Source: Candidatus Obscuribacterales bacterium
GTDB taxonomy: Bacteria; Cyanobacteriota; Vampirovibrionia; Obscuribacterales; Obscuribacteraceae
Direction of reading: 5' to 3'
Assembly: GCA_019750335.1 (NCBI GenBank)
Contig: JAIEOQ010000010.1
Coordinates: 1-64,000 of the forward strand
Length of the DNA stretch: 64,000 nt
Part shown: piece by piece, positions 35,453 through 44,453 of the stretch
Layout: every line of letters begins with the position of its first letter
How positions within the stretch are numbered: position 1 is the first letter of the stretch
Position numbers and translations under genes: made by a program
Notes under the pieces: model-generated
What the model was told of the DNA's origin: nothing
Databases searched by the model: none
What the model saw: the letters and a program-made list of their open reading frames with translations, nothing else

Positions 35453-35645
35453 GCTAGCCATTGACTCTGCCTAATGGTAGGATAGGTGTTTGGCGGGCTA
35501 GCTATTGCTCTCCATGAAAGTTATTTTAAAGAGAATGGAAGACTCGCACAGTAGAAGCGACTCAATTTTTAGAAGCAGCCTTTGCCAAGGTTGCTTTGTC
35601 TTGTCATATCAAAGTAACCGGCTTATCCCAGCCGGTTTTTTCTTT
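35453..35645 (+). ncRNA. Structured intergenic RNA or 5' leader with terminator before corC
   Basis: The 341-nt gap between divergent genes holds three consecutive stem-loops on the + strand. The first, at 35509-35542, has a 7-bp stem with one bulge. The second, at 35574-35595, has a 9-bp stem with a TGCC loop and one G-U pair. The third, at 35616-35637, is AACCGGC/GCCGGTT followed by TTTTTTCTTTTT, a complete intrinsic terminator. An imperfect 11-nt direct repeat (GCTAGC, C or T, ATTG) lies at 35453 and 35497, with a TTGACT between. No + gene ends upstream to use the terminator. It is thus either an independent small RNA or an attenuator of corC, whose start is 68 nt beyond. I could not match it to a known riboswitch or 6S RNA. 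Confidence 0.55.
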
Positions 35646-35712
35646 TTACTATAAAACCCCGAACAAAGGAGCAAAGCACTATTAACGGTGCCTGTTAGAT
35701 CCCATAGAGAAC

Positions 35713-37125
35713 TTGCATTTGGACACCTTATCTCAAATAATCCTCCTCTGTGTGCTTATTGGCGCAAATGCTTTTTTTGTTGCCGCTGAGATGGCTTTAG
35801 TCCGTATCAGGCGTACACGGATTGACGAATTGGCTGAGAATGGCAACAAAACAGCAAAATTAATTCAAGCAGAGCTAAATAGCCCGGACCGCTTCATCTC
35901 TGCCTGTCAGCTAGGGATAACCATGGCCACTTTGGCTTTAGGTGCCACCGGTGAACAAGCTTTTGCCGTCGATCTTTCCAGAACCGTCGAGCGAGCAGGT
36001 TTAATCCCCGACTATGCTTTGCATGTCGCTAAGGTCGGCGTATTCATCATTGCTTTTTCAATTACAGCCTTTTTTCAAACCGTTTTTGGTGAGCTACTAC
36101 CGAAAATCACTACTCTTTCACGAGCCGAGCCAGTCTTAATGTCTCTTATCTGGCCGATGCGAGCCTGGTGCTGGATTACAGCCCCCTTTCTCAATATACT
36201 GAGCAGCTTCACCGCTCTTGTTTTGAGAGTATTGCGCATCCCAGAACCACCCAAGCACCATATCGTGCACTCCAACCATGAACTGAAAATGCTGGTTACG
36301 GCCAGCCAGGAAGAAGGAGTACTCGAAGAAAAAGAAGAAGAGATGCTGCACTGTGTCTTTGATTTTTCAGACACAGTGGTTCACGAAATCATGACCCCGC
36401 GCACCGACATGATTTGTGTACAAGCCGAAGCTAAAGTAAAAGATTTTGTCGACTTAGCTCTTAAACATGGTTTCTCGCGGATACCGGTCTTTGAGCAAGA
36501 CATCGATAGCATTTTTGGTGCAGTACATATACGCGACGCTTTGCGCGCTCTGATTGAACATAAAGAGAATAGCCACCTGCGCGAACTTGCTCGCAAAATA
36601 TTGATCGTTCCCGAGAATAAACTTGGCGCAGACTTGCTCACCGACTTCAAAAAAACCAAGACACACATGTCTATCGTGGTCGATGAATACGGCGGTACAC
36701 TCGGTCTTGTCACCATGGAAGACTTAATTGAAGAATTAGTCGGTGATATCGCCGATGAACATGAAATCGTCGAAGAATATTTCTCGCCGCAAGAAGACGG
36801 AACCATACTAATCGACGCTAAACTCTCTCTGGAAGAAGCGTCCGAACATTTGAACGTCCCCTTGGAAGATGAGGAGTTCAATACTTTAGGCGGACACGTT
36901 TTTGGTGAACTAGGAAGAGAACCACAAGTCGGCGATGAGATTCAAGGTGAAGGTTATATTCTGCGTGTCGAAGAAGCGGACCGTCATCGCATCCTCAAGC
37001 TTAGATTCATCAAAATAGAGCCGGAAGGCACGGCAGAAGCTCAAACCGCTGAAGACGGGCAAGCAGGAAACGGCGATTCAAGCAAAGGCAACGGATCGAC
37101 TAAAACTGTAGAGACAAGCAAGTGA
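35713..37125 (+). CDS. HlyC/CorC family membrane protein with CBS domains
   Basis: Proteins of this family are inner-membrane ion transporters, linked to magnesium or cobalt efflux or to hemolysin-like activities. The 470-residue protein has an N-terminal DUF21/CNNM membrane domain (about 1-190, with ANAFFVAAEMALVRIRRTR), two CBS domains (about 215-340, DEYGGTLGLVTMEDLIEELVGDI) and a CorC_HlyC domain at 355-440. A low-complexity acidic tail follows. The start codon appears to be TTG at 35713; no ATG is near. It lies behind a leader with a terminator, so expression may be conditional. Confidence 0.88.
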   Translation: MHLDTLSQIILLCVLIGANAFFVAAEMALVRIRRTRIDELAENGNKTAKLIQAELNSPDRFISACQLGITMATLALGATGEQAFAVDLSRTVERAGLIPDYALHVAKVGVFIIAFSITAFFQTVFGELLPKITTLSRAEPVLMSLIWPMRAWCWITAPFLNILSSFTALVLRVLRIPEPPKHHIVHSNHELKMLVTASQEEGVLEEKEEEMLHCVFDFSDTVVHEIMTPRTDMICVQAEAKVKDFVDLALKHGFSRIPVFEQDIDSIFGAVHIRDALRALIEHKENSHLRELARKILIVPENKLGADLLTDFKKTKTHMSIVVDEYGGTLGLVTMEDLIEELVGDIADEHEIVEEYFSPQEDGTILIDAKLSLEEASEHLNVPLEDEEFNTLGGHVFGELGREPQVGDEIQGEGYILRVEEADRHRILKLRFIKIEPEGTAEAQTAEDGQAGNGDSSKGNGSTKTVETSK

Positions 37126-37988
37126 ACGTCGACCCTAACTCCGAACAACTGTTAAAAAGCGCCCGAACGTTTCAAACAAAAAAAAGACTCGGTCAAAATT
37201 TTTTAGTTGACGCTTCGGTACTCGATCTTATCGTCGAAAGTCTCGATTTAAAGCCCGGCGATCAGGTTGTTGAAATCGGACCGGGAATTGGTTTTCTCAC
37301 AAGACTGCTCAGCAATAAACAAGCTGAAATACGCGCTGTCGATCTTGATCGTCAATGCATTCAAGAGTTGGAAAGCCTTCGCTTGCCCGGAGTAGTTACT
37401 CATCATGGCGATTTTTTACAGTACGATCTGCTTCAATCCGGCTTTAGCGATAAATTCAAAGCTGTGGGCAACGTTCCATATCAAATTACCGGACTGATTC
37501 TTCATCATCTCTTGGGTGAAATTGGTGAACCTTCCAACTGGATAGCCAATCTTAAAACCATCGTGCTTACGGTTCAAAGAGAAGTGGCTTGGCGCATGGT
37601 TGCTCCGGCCGGCAGCGAACACTATTCACAAGTATCGCTTTTAGTACAATATTTTTGTCAATCCGAGCTGATTACAACGATTAAGCCCGAATCTTTCTAT
37701 CCTCGTCCGGCAGTTAACTCCGCCATAGTAAAACTAACTCCTCACCAACATTGCCCGATAGAATGCAACGACAAACGTTTTCTACGCAGAGTGATTAAAG
37801 CCGGCTTTGCCCAACGCCGAAAAATGTTACGCAAAGCACTGACTTCATTGAACTTACAGTCAATCGACATTGATGCTGTTTTTCGCGAGAATAAAATTGA
37901 TCCGCAAGCTCGAGCCGAGAATCTTTCTCTTGCTCAGTTTGCTAAATTAACCGATGCTTTAAGTGACCAAATGAAATGCAAACCCTAA
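37122..37988 (+). CDS. rsmA: 16S rRNA (adenine1518/1519-N6)-dimethyltransferase RsmA/KsgA
   Basis: KsgA dimethylates two adenines near the 3' end of 16S rRNA as a late check on 30S assembly. The 288-residue protein carries KKRLGQNFLVD, the SAM motif VVEIGPGIGFLT, and NVPYQIT in place of the common NLPYNI catalytic motif. A GTG start overlaps the corC stop (GTGA), and the 3' end overlaps ispE by 13 nt, as part of a four-gene corC-rsmA-ispE-nth run. Confidence 0.92.
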   Translation: MNVDPNSEQLLKSARTFQTKKRLGQNFLVDASVLDLIVESLDLKPGDQVVEIGPGIGFLTRLLSNKQAEIRAVDLDRQCIQELESLRLPGVVTHHGDFLQYDLLQSGFSDKFKAVGNVPYQITGLILHHLLGEIGEPSNWIANLKTIVLTVQREVAWRMVAPAGSEHYSQVSLLVQYFCQSELITTIKPESFYPRPAVNSAIVKLTPHQHCPIECNDKRFLRRVIKAGFAQRRKMLRKALTSLNLQSIDIDAVFRENKIDPQARAENLSLAQFAKLTDALSDQMKCKP

Positions 37989-38938
37989 AAGTAAGCGCTC
38001 CGGCTAAGCTCAATCTTTCTTTTGATATTACCGGTACGCGTCCTGATGGTTATCACGACGTGGAATCTTTGTTTCAAGCTGTAGATTTACAAGACGAACT
38101 TGAATTTTCTATTTGTGAATCAGAACAATTTTTTTTCAATATCCATTGCGACAACCCATATTTGAAGCAAGCCATGCCTCTGGACGACAAGAATTTAATT
38201 GGTCTTGCTTGCAAATATTTTTTGAAAAAACTGGATACAAAAAAACAATACGCGATCAATGTACATTTAGAAAAACAGATTCCAATCGGTGCCGGTTTAG
38301 CCGGAGGCAGCAGCAACGCTGCAGCTACACTGATTGCTTTAAATCATTTTTTCAGCGAGCCATTTAGCCTATTTGATCTTAAGACTATGGCTGCTGAAAT
38401 CGGCTCCGATGTTGCTTTTTGCCTAGAAGGCGGTTGCGCTCTCGGCAAGGGACGCGGCGAGATTTTGTCACCTGTAAAAAATTCACTCTCATTGACTTTC
38501 TGCCTGGTCAAACCAAGAGCCTTAAGCGTCTCAACACCCTGGGCTTTTGCTGCTTTTGATCGCAGCAAGCTGCAAATCAAAAAACCTGATTTAGCCAATT
38601 CAATCAAAGCTGTGACTTCAGGTGATCTCTCTTTGGCTTTTCAGTCTTTCGGCAATGTTTTCGAACCGGTGCTTTTTGAAGCTCATCCTGAACTTAAAGA
38701 ACTAAAACAAACACTTTTAGATCAAGGTGCTTGGTTTTGCCAAATGACCGGCTCCGGGCCAACGCTTTTTGCCGTTACCGCCAATCGGGAAAAAGCGCAA
38801 GAAATCAGGCGCCATTTATTGAAAGACGACGAACTTGGTTTTTCTTATTGGACCAAAGAAATAATGCATGAGGCGCTACCACCTTTAGACATACATATTG
38901 CCACAAGCATCGATTATGGTGCGCGGGTAATTGCTTGA
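37976..38938 (+). CDS. ispE: 4-diphosphocytidyl-2-C-methyl-D-erythritol kinase IspE
   Basis: IspE phosphorylates CDP-methylerythritol in the MEP route to isoprenoids. The 320-residue GHMP kinase has APAKLNLSFDITGTRPDGYH, the ATP loop IPIGAGLAGGSSNAAATL and the C-terminal MTGSGPTLFAV. It begins inside the end of rsmA (13-nt overlap), a common rsmA-ispE pairing. It is followed by nth after 10 nt. Length fits the family. Confidence 0.93.
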   Translation: MQTLKVSAPAKLNLSFDITGTRPDGYHDVESLFQAVDLQDELEFSICESEQFFFNIHCDNPYLKQAMPLDDKNLIGLACKYFLKKLDTKKQYAINVHLEKQIPIGAGLAGGSSNAAATLIALNHFFSEPFSLFDLKTMAAEIGSDVAFCLEGGCALGKGRGEILSPVKNSLSLTFCLVKPRALSVSTPWAFAAFDRSKLQIKKPDLANSIKAVTSGDLSLAFQSFGNVFEPVLFEAHPELKELKQTLLDQGAWFCQMTGSGPTLFAVTANREKAQEIRRHLLKDDELGFSYWTKEIMHEALPPLDIHIATSIDYGARVIA

Positions 38939-38948
38939 GGAGTAACCG

Positions 38949-39620
38949 ATGCCAGTATCAAAAACCAGCAAAGAAAAATCAGTCCCAAAAGCAACAGCAG
39001 CCAAAGCTCATGAGATGATGCAACTGCTATGCCGGCAATATCCAGATGCCGACTGCGAATTGACATTCAAAAATGATTTTGAGCTCTTAATTTCAGTGAT
39101 TTTATCGGCACAAACTACTGACGTTCAAGTAAACAAAGTAACACCGGCACTTTTTGCTAACTTTCCCGGCGCCAAAGCTTTAGCCCAGGCCGATCCCGAA
39201 GCAGTAAAAAAGCTCATTCGACCAACCGGCTATTTCAACAGTAAGGCAAAATCAATTCAAAGTTGCGCTCAGGAACTGCTTGTTAAATTCAAAGGTCAAG
39301 TTCCGAACACTTTGGAAGAGCTAGTTACTTTACCTGGTGTCGGTCGTAAAACAGCCAATGTAGTGCTGGGAGTTGTGCACAACATACCTGGTTGGACAGT
39401 GGATACGCATGTTCAACGCTTGTCCAAAAGACTGGGTTTTACTAAAAATGACGACCCACACAAAATTGAACTTGATTTACAAAAACTTTTTCCGGGACAA
39501 GATTGGTCCAAACTCTCAATTACGCTTATCTGGCATGGCAGACGACAATGTTATGCCCGCAATCCGGATTGCCCATCCTGCCCGCTTAAACATTTATGCC
39601 CGAGCTCTCTGGCGCTTTAG
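38949..39620 (+). CDS. nth: Endonuclease III (Nth)
   Basis: Nth removes oxidised pyrimidines and cleaves the abasic strand. The 223-residue protein has the helix-hairpin-helix LPGVGRKTANVVLG with the catalytic Lys, the catalytic Asp in VDTHVQRLSKRLG, and the [4Fe-4S] ligands C-X6-C-X2-C-X5-C in the last 25 residues. About 20 extra residues precede the usual N-terminus. GAGGAG lies before the ATG. The stop is shared with the convergent glycine-rich protein on a TTAG. Confidence 0.93.
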   Translation: MPVSKTSKEKSVPKATAAKAHEMMQLLCRQYPDADCELTFKNDFELLISVILSAQTTDVQVNKVTPALFANFPGAKALAQADPEAVKKLIRPTGYFNSKAKSIQSCAQELLVKFKGQVPNTLEELVTLPGVGRKTANVVLGVVHNIPGWTVDTHVQRLSKRLGFTKNDDPHKIELDLQKLFPGQDWSKLSITLIWHGRRQCYARNPDCPSCPLKHLCPSSLAL

Positions 39621-40135
39621 TTGCTGCTAAATCCGCGGCTCCCGCCCCGAGGACGATTTCCATAATAACGACTGAGCACTGAGCTGTCGTTGCCATAGCG
39701 CGGCGCCGAAATGGCCGGTGCCCCGGATCCCCAATTCACCGAGCTGCCGCCACCAAAACCACCGCCAAGACCTAAACCGCCGCCGCCAAAGCCGCCAAGA
39801 CCACCCCAGATAAAGCCTTGACTGTTATAAGCACCACCGGAAAGAACCATCTGTTCTTGAGTGTTTTGAAAGGCTTGTTGAGCAGCTTGGGTTGTGTCTT
39901 GGTTAGCTTGCATATTCGTTAAATTACGGTTGGAAGCAGCCTGCTGGCTAGCGTCATAACTTTGGCGCATATCACTGGCTGTCGAATCCAAAGAGGAGCT
40001 AAAATTTGCCGAATTTTGTTGAAAGGACGCGTCAGCGCCGCCCATATCATCGTCAATAAATTGAGCGTAAACGGCAGGAATTTGCACCAGACTCAACAAT
40101 CCAGCAGCAAGAGCAAAAGCTTTAAGATTAACCAT
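39617..40135 (-). CDS. Exported glycine-rich hypothetical protein
   Basis: The 172-residue protein has a signal peptide (FALAAGLLSLVQIPAVYA), then a Ser/Asn/Gln-rich part, and a Gly-rich region (GGLGGFGGGGLGLGGGFGGGSS) that looks disordered or surface-exposed. The ATG at 40135 is preferred because GGAG lies 9 nt upstream and the signal peptide begins there; the frame is open to 40174. No family is recognised, and the composition makes homology searches unreliable. Its stop overlaps that of nth. Confidence 0.6.
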   Translation of the reverse strand: MVNLKAFALAAGLLSLVQIPAVYAQFIDDDMGGADASFQQNSANFSSSLDSTASDMRQSYDASQQAASNRNLTNMQANQDTTQAAQQAFQNTQEQMVLSGGAYNSQGFIWGGLGGFGGGGLGLGGGFGGGSSVNWGSGAPAISAPRYGNDSSVLSRYYGNRPRGGSRGFSSN

Positions 40136-40295
40136 GACCATCATCTCCAGCATTCCTATTTCTTTATGCCACAAAAAGCGGATTAAAACTGAGAATAAAT
40201 GACAGTTCTTTACAGCTTAAAGACTTGTGCTGCAGGCGGCAATGAATTATCTTCTATGTGGTCTTTTGCTATAACTGCCTAGAAAGAAATCAGCT

Positions 40296-43200
40296 TTGTT
40301 GGGCTTTTCTTCTCAAAACACAGTGCCACCGACAAGCGAAGAGTTAAAAGAGGACACTTTTGTTCCTTCGACCGAGGAAAAAAGTCCCCTTGCCGATCTT
40401 TGCTTTCGTTATCCTTTACGGAAATACCAGAAAGAGATTCTGGAGCTAACTCAACTTAAATTAGAAAGAGGCGAGCGTCAGCTTCATATTGTGGCACCGC
40501 CTGGTGCTGGCAAAACTATTATCGGACTGCAGCTAGTCAGTCAACTTCAACACAACAGCTTAATTATTTCGCCGACGACTACTATTCAATCTCAGTGGGC
40601 GCAAAAACTAGAACATTTTTTACCGATTGAAGGCACAAGTCAGGACATTCAGGAAATAATCGGCACCGACGAGCACAAACCGCTCAAGCCAATTACTCTT
40701 TTAACTTATCAAGTTCTTTCTACTCCCAGTCGCGAACAAGAATATTTAGAAAAGCTCGCTCATGAAGGCTGGGTCAATGAATTAGTCTCAAGCGGTAACT
40801 CCAAAGGTGATGCCGAGCTGCGCGTTCTTGATCTGCTGCAAAATAATAAGAATGCCCATGGCAAAGAAATGTCACGCCATATCACCAGATTGCGTCGCAA
40901 ATTAGCTGAAGTGATGGATGTAAATGAAGTTCTTCATCCTAACGCCATCGACCTGATTCAATTTTTACGTCGTCAGAAATTCAAACTGATTATTTTTGAT
41001 GAATGCCACCATCTTACCGATTACTGGGCGGCAATCATGTCTCACGTGATCAAACAGTTGGATAATCCGATTGTTGTCGGCTTAACCGGAACACCACCGG
41101 AAGGTAAGTCAGCCAAACAAGAGAATCGCTACCTTTCTCTTGTCGGCGACATTGATTATCAGGTGCCGACACCGGCTCTTGTACGCGAAGGCGGCTTGGC
41201 TCCTTTTCAGGATCTAGTTCTTTTCACGACGCCAACAGAACACGAAGAAAAGTTTCTTGCCGAACAACATGATTCTTTTCACGAGCTTCTGGACGAACTG
41301 GTTAAAACCGAACCTTCATTGCTTGGCGGCTGGATTACCGAACGTATAGTGCAAACAAGCAAAAAGGGCTGGGGCGCTTTTGCCTCAAATAATCCTGAGC
41401 TTTCAGCCGCCATGTGTCGTTATGTTTGGACTCATGGTACTCCAACTTCTTTCAATATGGTCTTTGCCGATCATTTACGCCAACCACCTTTCATTGAAGA
41501 CTGGATGCTTCTTTTGGAAGATTTCACTCTCAATTATTTGAAAGTGAGTGCCTCGACGGATAATCACGCTTTATATGAGCGTATCCGTCACGCGGTCAGC
41601 AAGCTGGGTTATGGGTTGACCGAAAGAGGTTTACGCAAGCAAGCTTCGCCCGTGGATCGAGTGCTGGCTTTCAGCCGCAATAAAGGTCGAGCTGTAGCCG
41701 ACATTCTTTCAGTTGAGTACAAAAGCTTGGAAGATCGTCTGCGTGCCGTTGTCGTCACTGACTTTGAAAAGATGTCGGCAATCGCCACCAAACAAGCGAA
41801 AGGTGTACTTAGTGAAGAATCCGGCGGAGCAATCGCTGTTTTACGCGAACTTTTAGCTTCTGAAATAAGCAATTTTATCAATCCTTGTTTAGTAACCGGC
41901 TCTTTAATTCTTGTCGATAAGCGCATCGCTGAAGCTTTTCTTGAAGGCATGCAAGAGTGTGTTGAAGAGCAAGAGTTATCCATAGACTTGAGCTTAAGAG
42001 ATATGGACAACGAGCTTTTTGCTGAAATCGTCTCCAACTCCTCTGACTGGGAAGCGCGCTTATATGTAGGCATGGCTACTCGAATGCTTGAGCGCGGTAT
42101 CACCAAAACTTTAATTGGTACACGCGGCTTATTCGGTGAAGGCTGGGATTGCCAGGCTCTTAACACTCTTATCGACTTAACGACAACAACTACGCCAATG
42201 TCGGTCAAACAACTCCGCGGGCGTTCAATCCGTATCGACACTTCGGATCCTTTAGGCGCCAGAAAAGTGGCTAATAACTGGGACGTAGTGTGCATTGCAC
42301 CACATTTGGAAAAAGGTCTCAACGACTATCAACGCTTTGCCCGCAAGCATGAGGGCTATTTTGGTATCTGCGATGACGGACAGATCGAATGCGGTGTCGG
42401 TCATGTTCATCCTTCTTTTTCCGAATTGACGCCGGCAGATGTTTTTGCCAGTCTCGAAGACTTCAATCAAGAGATGCGCATGCGGGCTTTGGCTCGTGAA
42501 GGCATCTACGAACTTTGGAAAGTAGGACAACCTTACGGCAATAAAACTCTCGGCTGCATTGAGATATCACGCTTGCGCAAACAAGCTTTAACACCGCCCC
42601 ACATTCGTAAAAACGTGCCTTACAAAGAGCACGCAAAAATAATGCAAGCCAATCTAAACGGTGTTTGGCTCGACCATCTAGCGCTGGGCGGTATGCTCAC
42701 AGGAGCGATGACTATTGCTTTTTCGGGCATGACTTTACCCCTTTACGGCGCAGCTTTGCCCCTTGTAGCAAGCGCAATCTTTGCCGGTAAAAAATATTCC
42801 GGATTATATAAAAAGCTGAAAAACGAGATTTGTCAGACAAACACCCAAGAGTCAGCAATTAACGATCTAGCTTTTGCTTTGCTTTCTGCTTTGCAAAAAA
42901 CAAAGTTTCTGCCTCATCACATCAGCAAAGAGTCAATTAAAATAAGCCGCCGTTCGGACGGTAGCCTGCGGGTTTTTCTCGATGGTGCTGCCGACGAACA
43001 TGCCGCTTTGTATATGAAATGTCTGAGAGAGTTGCTTGAACCTGTAGGTAAGCAACCGTATTTAATACCAAAATACGAATATACCGCCGCCGGAGAGGAT
43101 GGCGAAGACAAGTTTTTCAAAAACTATCTGCGCGGACGTGCCGAATCGCGCATCGGTAATTATCATCCGGTTCCCAGCCTGCTTGCTCGCTCAGAAAGAG

Positions 43201-43337
43201 GGAGAGAGGCTTTCCAAGCCGCCTGGAATAAGTATGTTAGCCCGGGATTCATTGTCGCAACCGAAACAAACCCGGAGCTAGTAAACCGCTATTTCGGCAT
43301 GGCTCCCAGCTTAGCGCAAAGACTTTTATGGGAATAA
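40296..43337 (+). CDS. Large SF2 DEAD/DEAH-type helicase with hydrophobic C-terminal segment
   Basis: This 1013-residue protein is an SF2 ATPase. Motif I is APPGAGKT (about 67-74), motif II DECHH (about 235), motif III TGTP, and motifs V/VI in GTRGLFGEGWDCQALN and LRGRSIRIDTSD. The two RecA lobes are separated by a large helical insertion (about 330-590). After the helicase core a hydrophobic stretch (LGGMLTGAMTIAFSG...LPLVASAIFAG, about 790-830) and a further helical domain follow. The hydrophobic segment could anchor it to the membrane, which is unusual. The start is TTG with a weak ribosome site. Its substrate and relation to known restriction or defence helicases are unclear. Confidence 0.75.
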   Translation: MLGFSSQNTVPPTSEELKEDTFVPSTEEKSPLADLCFRYPLRKYQKEILELTQLKLERGERQLHIVAPPGAGKTIIGLQLVSQLQHNSLIISPTTTIQSQWAQKLEHFLPIEGTSQDIQEIIGTDEHKPLKPITLLTYQVLSTPSREQEYLEKLAHEGWVNELVSSGNSKGDAELRVLDLLQNNKNAHGKEMSRHITRLRRKLAEVMDVNEVLHPNAIDLIQFLRRQKFKLIIFDECHHLTDYWAAIMSHVIKQLDNPIVVGLTGTPPEGKSAKQENRYLSLVGDIDYQVPTPALVREGGLAPFQDLVLFTTPTEHEEKFLAEQHDSFHELLDELVKTEPSLLGGWITERIVQTSKKGWGAFASNNPELSAAMCRYVWTHGTPTSFNMVFADHLRQPPFIEDWMLLLEDFTLNYLKVSASTDNHALYERIRHAVSKLGYGLTERGLRKQASPVDRVLAFSRNKGRAVADILSVEYKSLEDRLRAVVVTDFEKMSAIATKQAKGVLSEESGGAIAVLRELLASEISNFINPCLVTGSLILVDKRIAEAFLEGMQECVEEQELSIDLSLRDMDNELFAEIVSNSSDWEARLYVGMATRMLERGITKTLIGTRGLFGEGWDCQALNTLIDLTTTTTPMSVKQLRGRSIRIDTSDPLGARKVANNWDVVCIAPHLEKGLNDYQRFARKHEGYFGICDDGQIECGVGHVHPSFSELTPADVFASLEDFNQEMRMRALAREGIYELWKVGQPYGNKTLGCIEISRLRKQALTPPHIRKNVPYKEHAKIMQANLNGVWLDHLALGGMLTGAMTIAFSGMTLPLYGAALPLVASAIFAGKKYSGLYKKLKNEICQTNTQESAINDLAFALLSALQKTKFLPHHISKESIKISRRSDGSLRVFLDGAADEHAALYMKCLRELLEPVGKQPYLIPKYEYTAAGEDGEDKFFKNYLRGRAESRIGNYHPVPSLLARSERGREAFQAAWNKYVSPGFIVATETNPELVNRYFGMAPSLAQRLLWE

Positions 43338-43342
43338 GCTGG

Positions 43343-43379
43343 CTGTATTTGAGCTGCTTTTGCTAACTGTATTTGAGCT
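43343..43379. repeat. 13-bp direct repeat pair between convergent genes
   Basis: CTGTATTTGAGCT occurs at 43343-43355 and 43367-43379. The second copy covers the last codons of the minus-strand gene, and the first copy begins just after the helicase stop codon. A small local duplication is the simplest reading. Confidence 0.5.
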
Positions 43380-43593
43380 CTTCGCGCAAAAGCAGGCGTG
43401 AAAGCATTTCATGGGCTTGTGAGTCAAATACATTGTCCAGCAATGCTCGTTCCAGAAAAAGCACTTCTTCGTTTGAGATTTTACCGTCAGCCAAAATCAA
43501 CTCTTTAACCGCTTTGGCGTCGTATTTCGATATTTTGCCATCATCATGCAGAATATCTTTGAGCGCTTGTTCCAAAGTTTTTATGCTTGCCAC
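43363..43593 (-). CDS. Small protein with two DGKIS-type loops
   Basis: This 76-residue helical protein contains two similar loops, DDGKISKYDAKAV and ADGKISNEEVLF, each followed by a helix, reminiscent of EF-hand-like or TerB-like acidic loops. Calcium binding is possible but unproven. The GTG start has an AGGAG 7 nt upstream, which strongly supports it. It lies between the convergent helicase and the divergent rhodanese gene. No named family is recognised. Confidence 0.6.
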   Translation of the reverse strand: MASIKTLEQALKDILHDDGKISKYDAKAVKELILADGKISNEEVLFLERALLDNVFDSQAHEMLSRLLLREELKYS

Positions 43594-43662
43594 AATAAAA
43601 CTCCTAAAGGATACGAAGGGATAAGACGACTATACTGTGTAGGCTATGTATACGAGGTAATC

Positions 43663-44004
43663 ATGAGCTCTCACAATCTTCTGGCAGAAATCTCTCCACC
43701 GGCATTAAAAGCAAAATTGGACGCCGGAGATAAGCCTTTCCTTTTGGATGTGCGCGAACCCCATGAAATCAAAATCTGCCAACTGGAGCATAGCTTTAAT
43801 ATACCCCTTGGCGACCTGCGCTTTCGGATTACTGAGCTTGCTGAACATAAAGACAAAGAAATTGTCGTTATCTGCCGTTCGGGCAAAAGAAGCGCCATGG
43901 CAGCTCAATTTTTGCAAGAAAACGGCTTCGCTAACGTATTAAATCTGTCCGGCGGAATGCTCGGCTGGTCCGATCAAGTCGATCCGAGCTGCACAAAATA
44001 TTAA
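43663..44004 (+). CDS. Rhodanese-like sulfurtransferase
   Basis: This 113-residue single-domain rhodanese has the DVREPHEIKICQLEHSFNIPL pattern of GlpE-type proteins and the active-site loop CRSGKRS with the persulfide Cys. It would move sulfane sulfur to an acceptor. The start at 43663 is chosen as the ATG with GAGGTAATC upstream; a longer frame begins at 43546 but overlaps the divergent gene. It has no partner gene nearby. Confidence 0.85.
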   Translation: MSSHNLLAEISPPALKAKLDAGDKPFLLDVREPHEIKICQLEHSFNIPLGDLRFRITELAEHKDKEIVVICRSGKRSAMAAQFLQENGFANVLNLSGGMLGWSDQVDPSCTKY

Positions 44005-44016
44005 AAGCCGGCACAA

Positions 44017-44322
44017 TTACATCGGAACGATGTCTGGTCCGCCAAGGATAAGCGCTTTATTGAAGCGTGGGCTCTGTGGTTCGCTGCCCAGCGGGTTATC
44101 TTGTCTGTTAGGCGACATTTTGCCTTCACGCGACTTCGGTGGCTGTTTAATCAAAAGCTCAAGTGCTTTCTGTACAGCCGGGTCGCTAATTGCAACATGG
44201 GCAGACTGATTGCCTAATACAGCGATAGTTTGATCAAAGCCGAGAGCATTTGCTTCAGGAGCAGAAATCAAACCGGCAAACAAGCCAAGGGCCAATAAAA
44301 ACTGGGGGTTTCTTGTATTCAT
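44017..44322 (-). CDS. Exported small hypothetical protein
   Basis: This 101-residue protein has a signal peptide (FLLALGLFAGLISAPEANA) and a short mature domain (VAISDPAVQKALELLIKQPP) followed by a polar tail ending in LILGGPDIVPM. It converges with the rhodanese gene, 12 nt apart. No family is recognised. The signal peptide and codon use support it as real. Confidence 0.5.
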   Translation of the reverse strand: MNTRNPQFLLALGLFAGLISAPEANALGFDQTIAVLGNQSAHVAISDPAVQKALELLIKQPPKSREGKMSPNRQDNPLGSEPQSPRFNKALILGGPDIVPM

Positions 44323-44453
44323 GCCGCAAGTATAGTTGCCCGAAAATAGATTGCAAGGATATTTTGTCTTCCCTTAACTATCTACGGAAGCATATGCAAT
44401 ATATATTCAATCAATATACAAAATGGGCGTTTTTAATATGCTAGAGCTATATT

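Noticed and set aside
35461..35488. Sigma-70 promoter for the leader RNA (TTGACT with a downstream -10)
   Set aside because: The best spaced hexamer (TAGGTG) is a poor -10 match, so the transcription start is left open.
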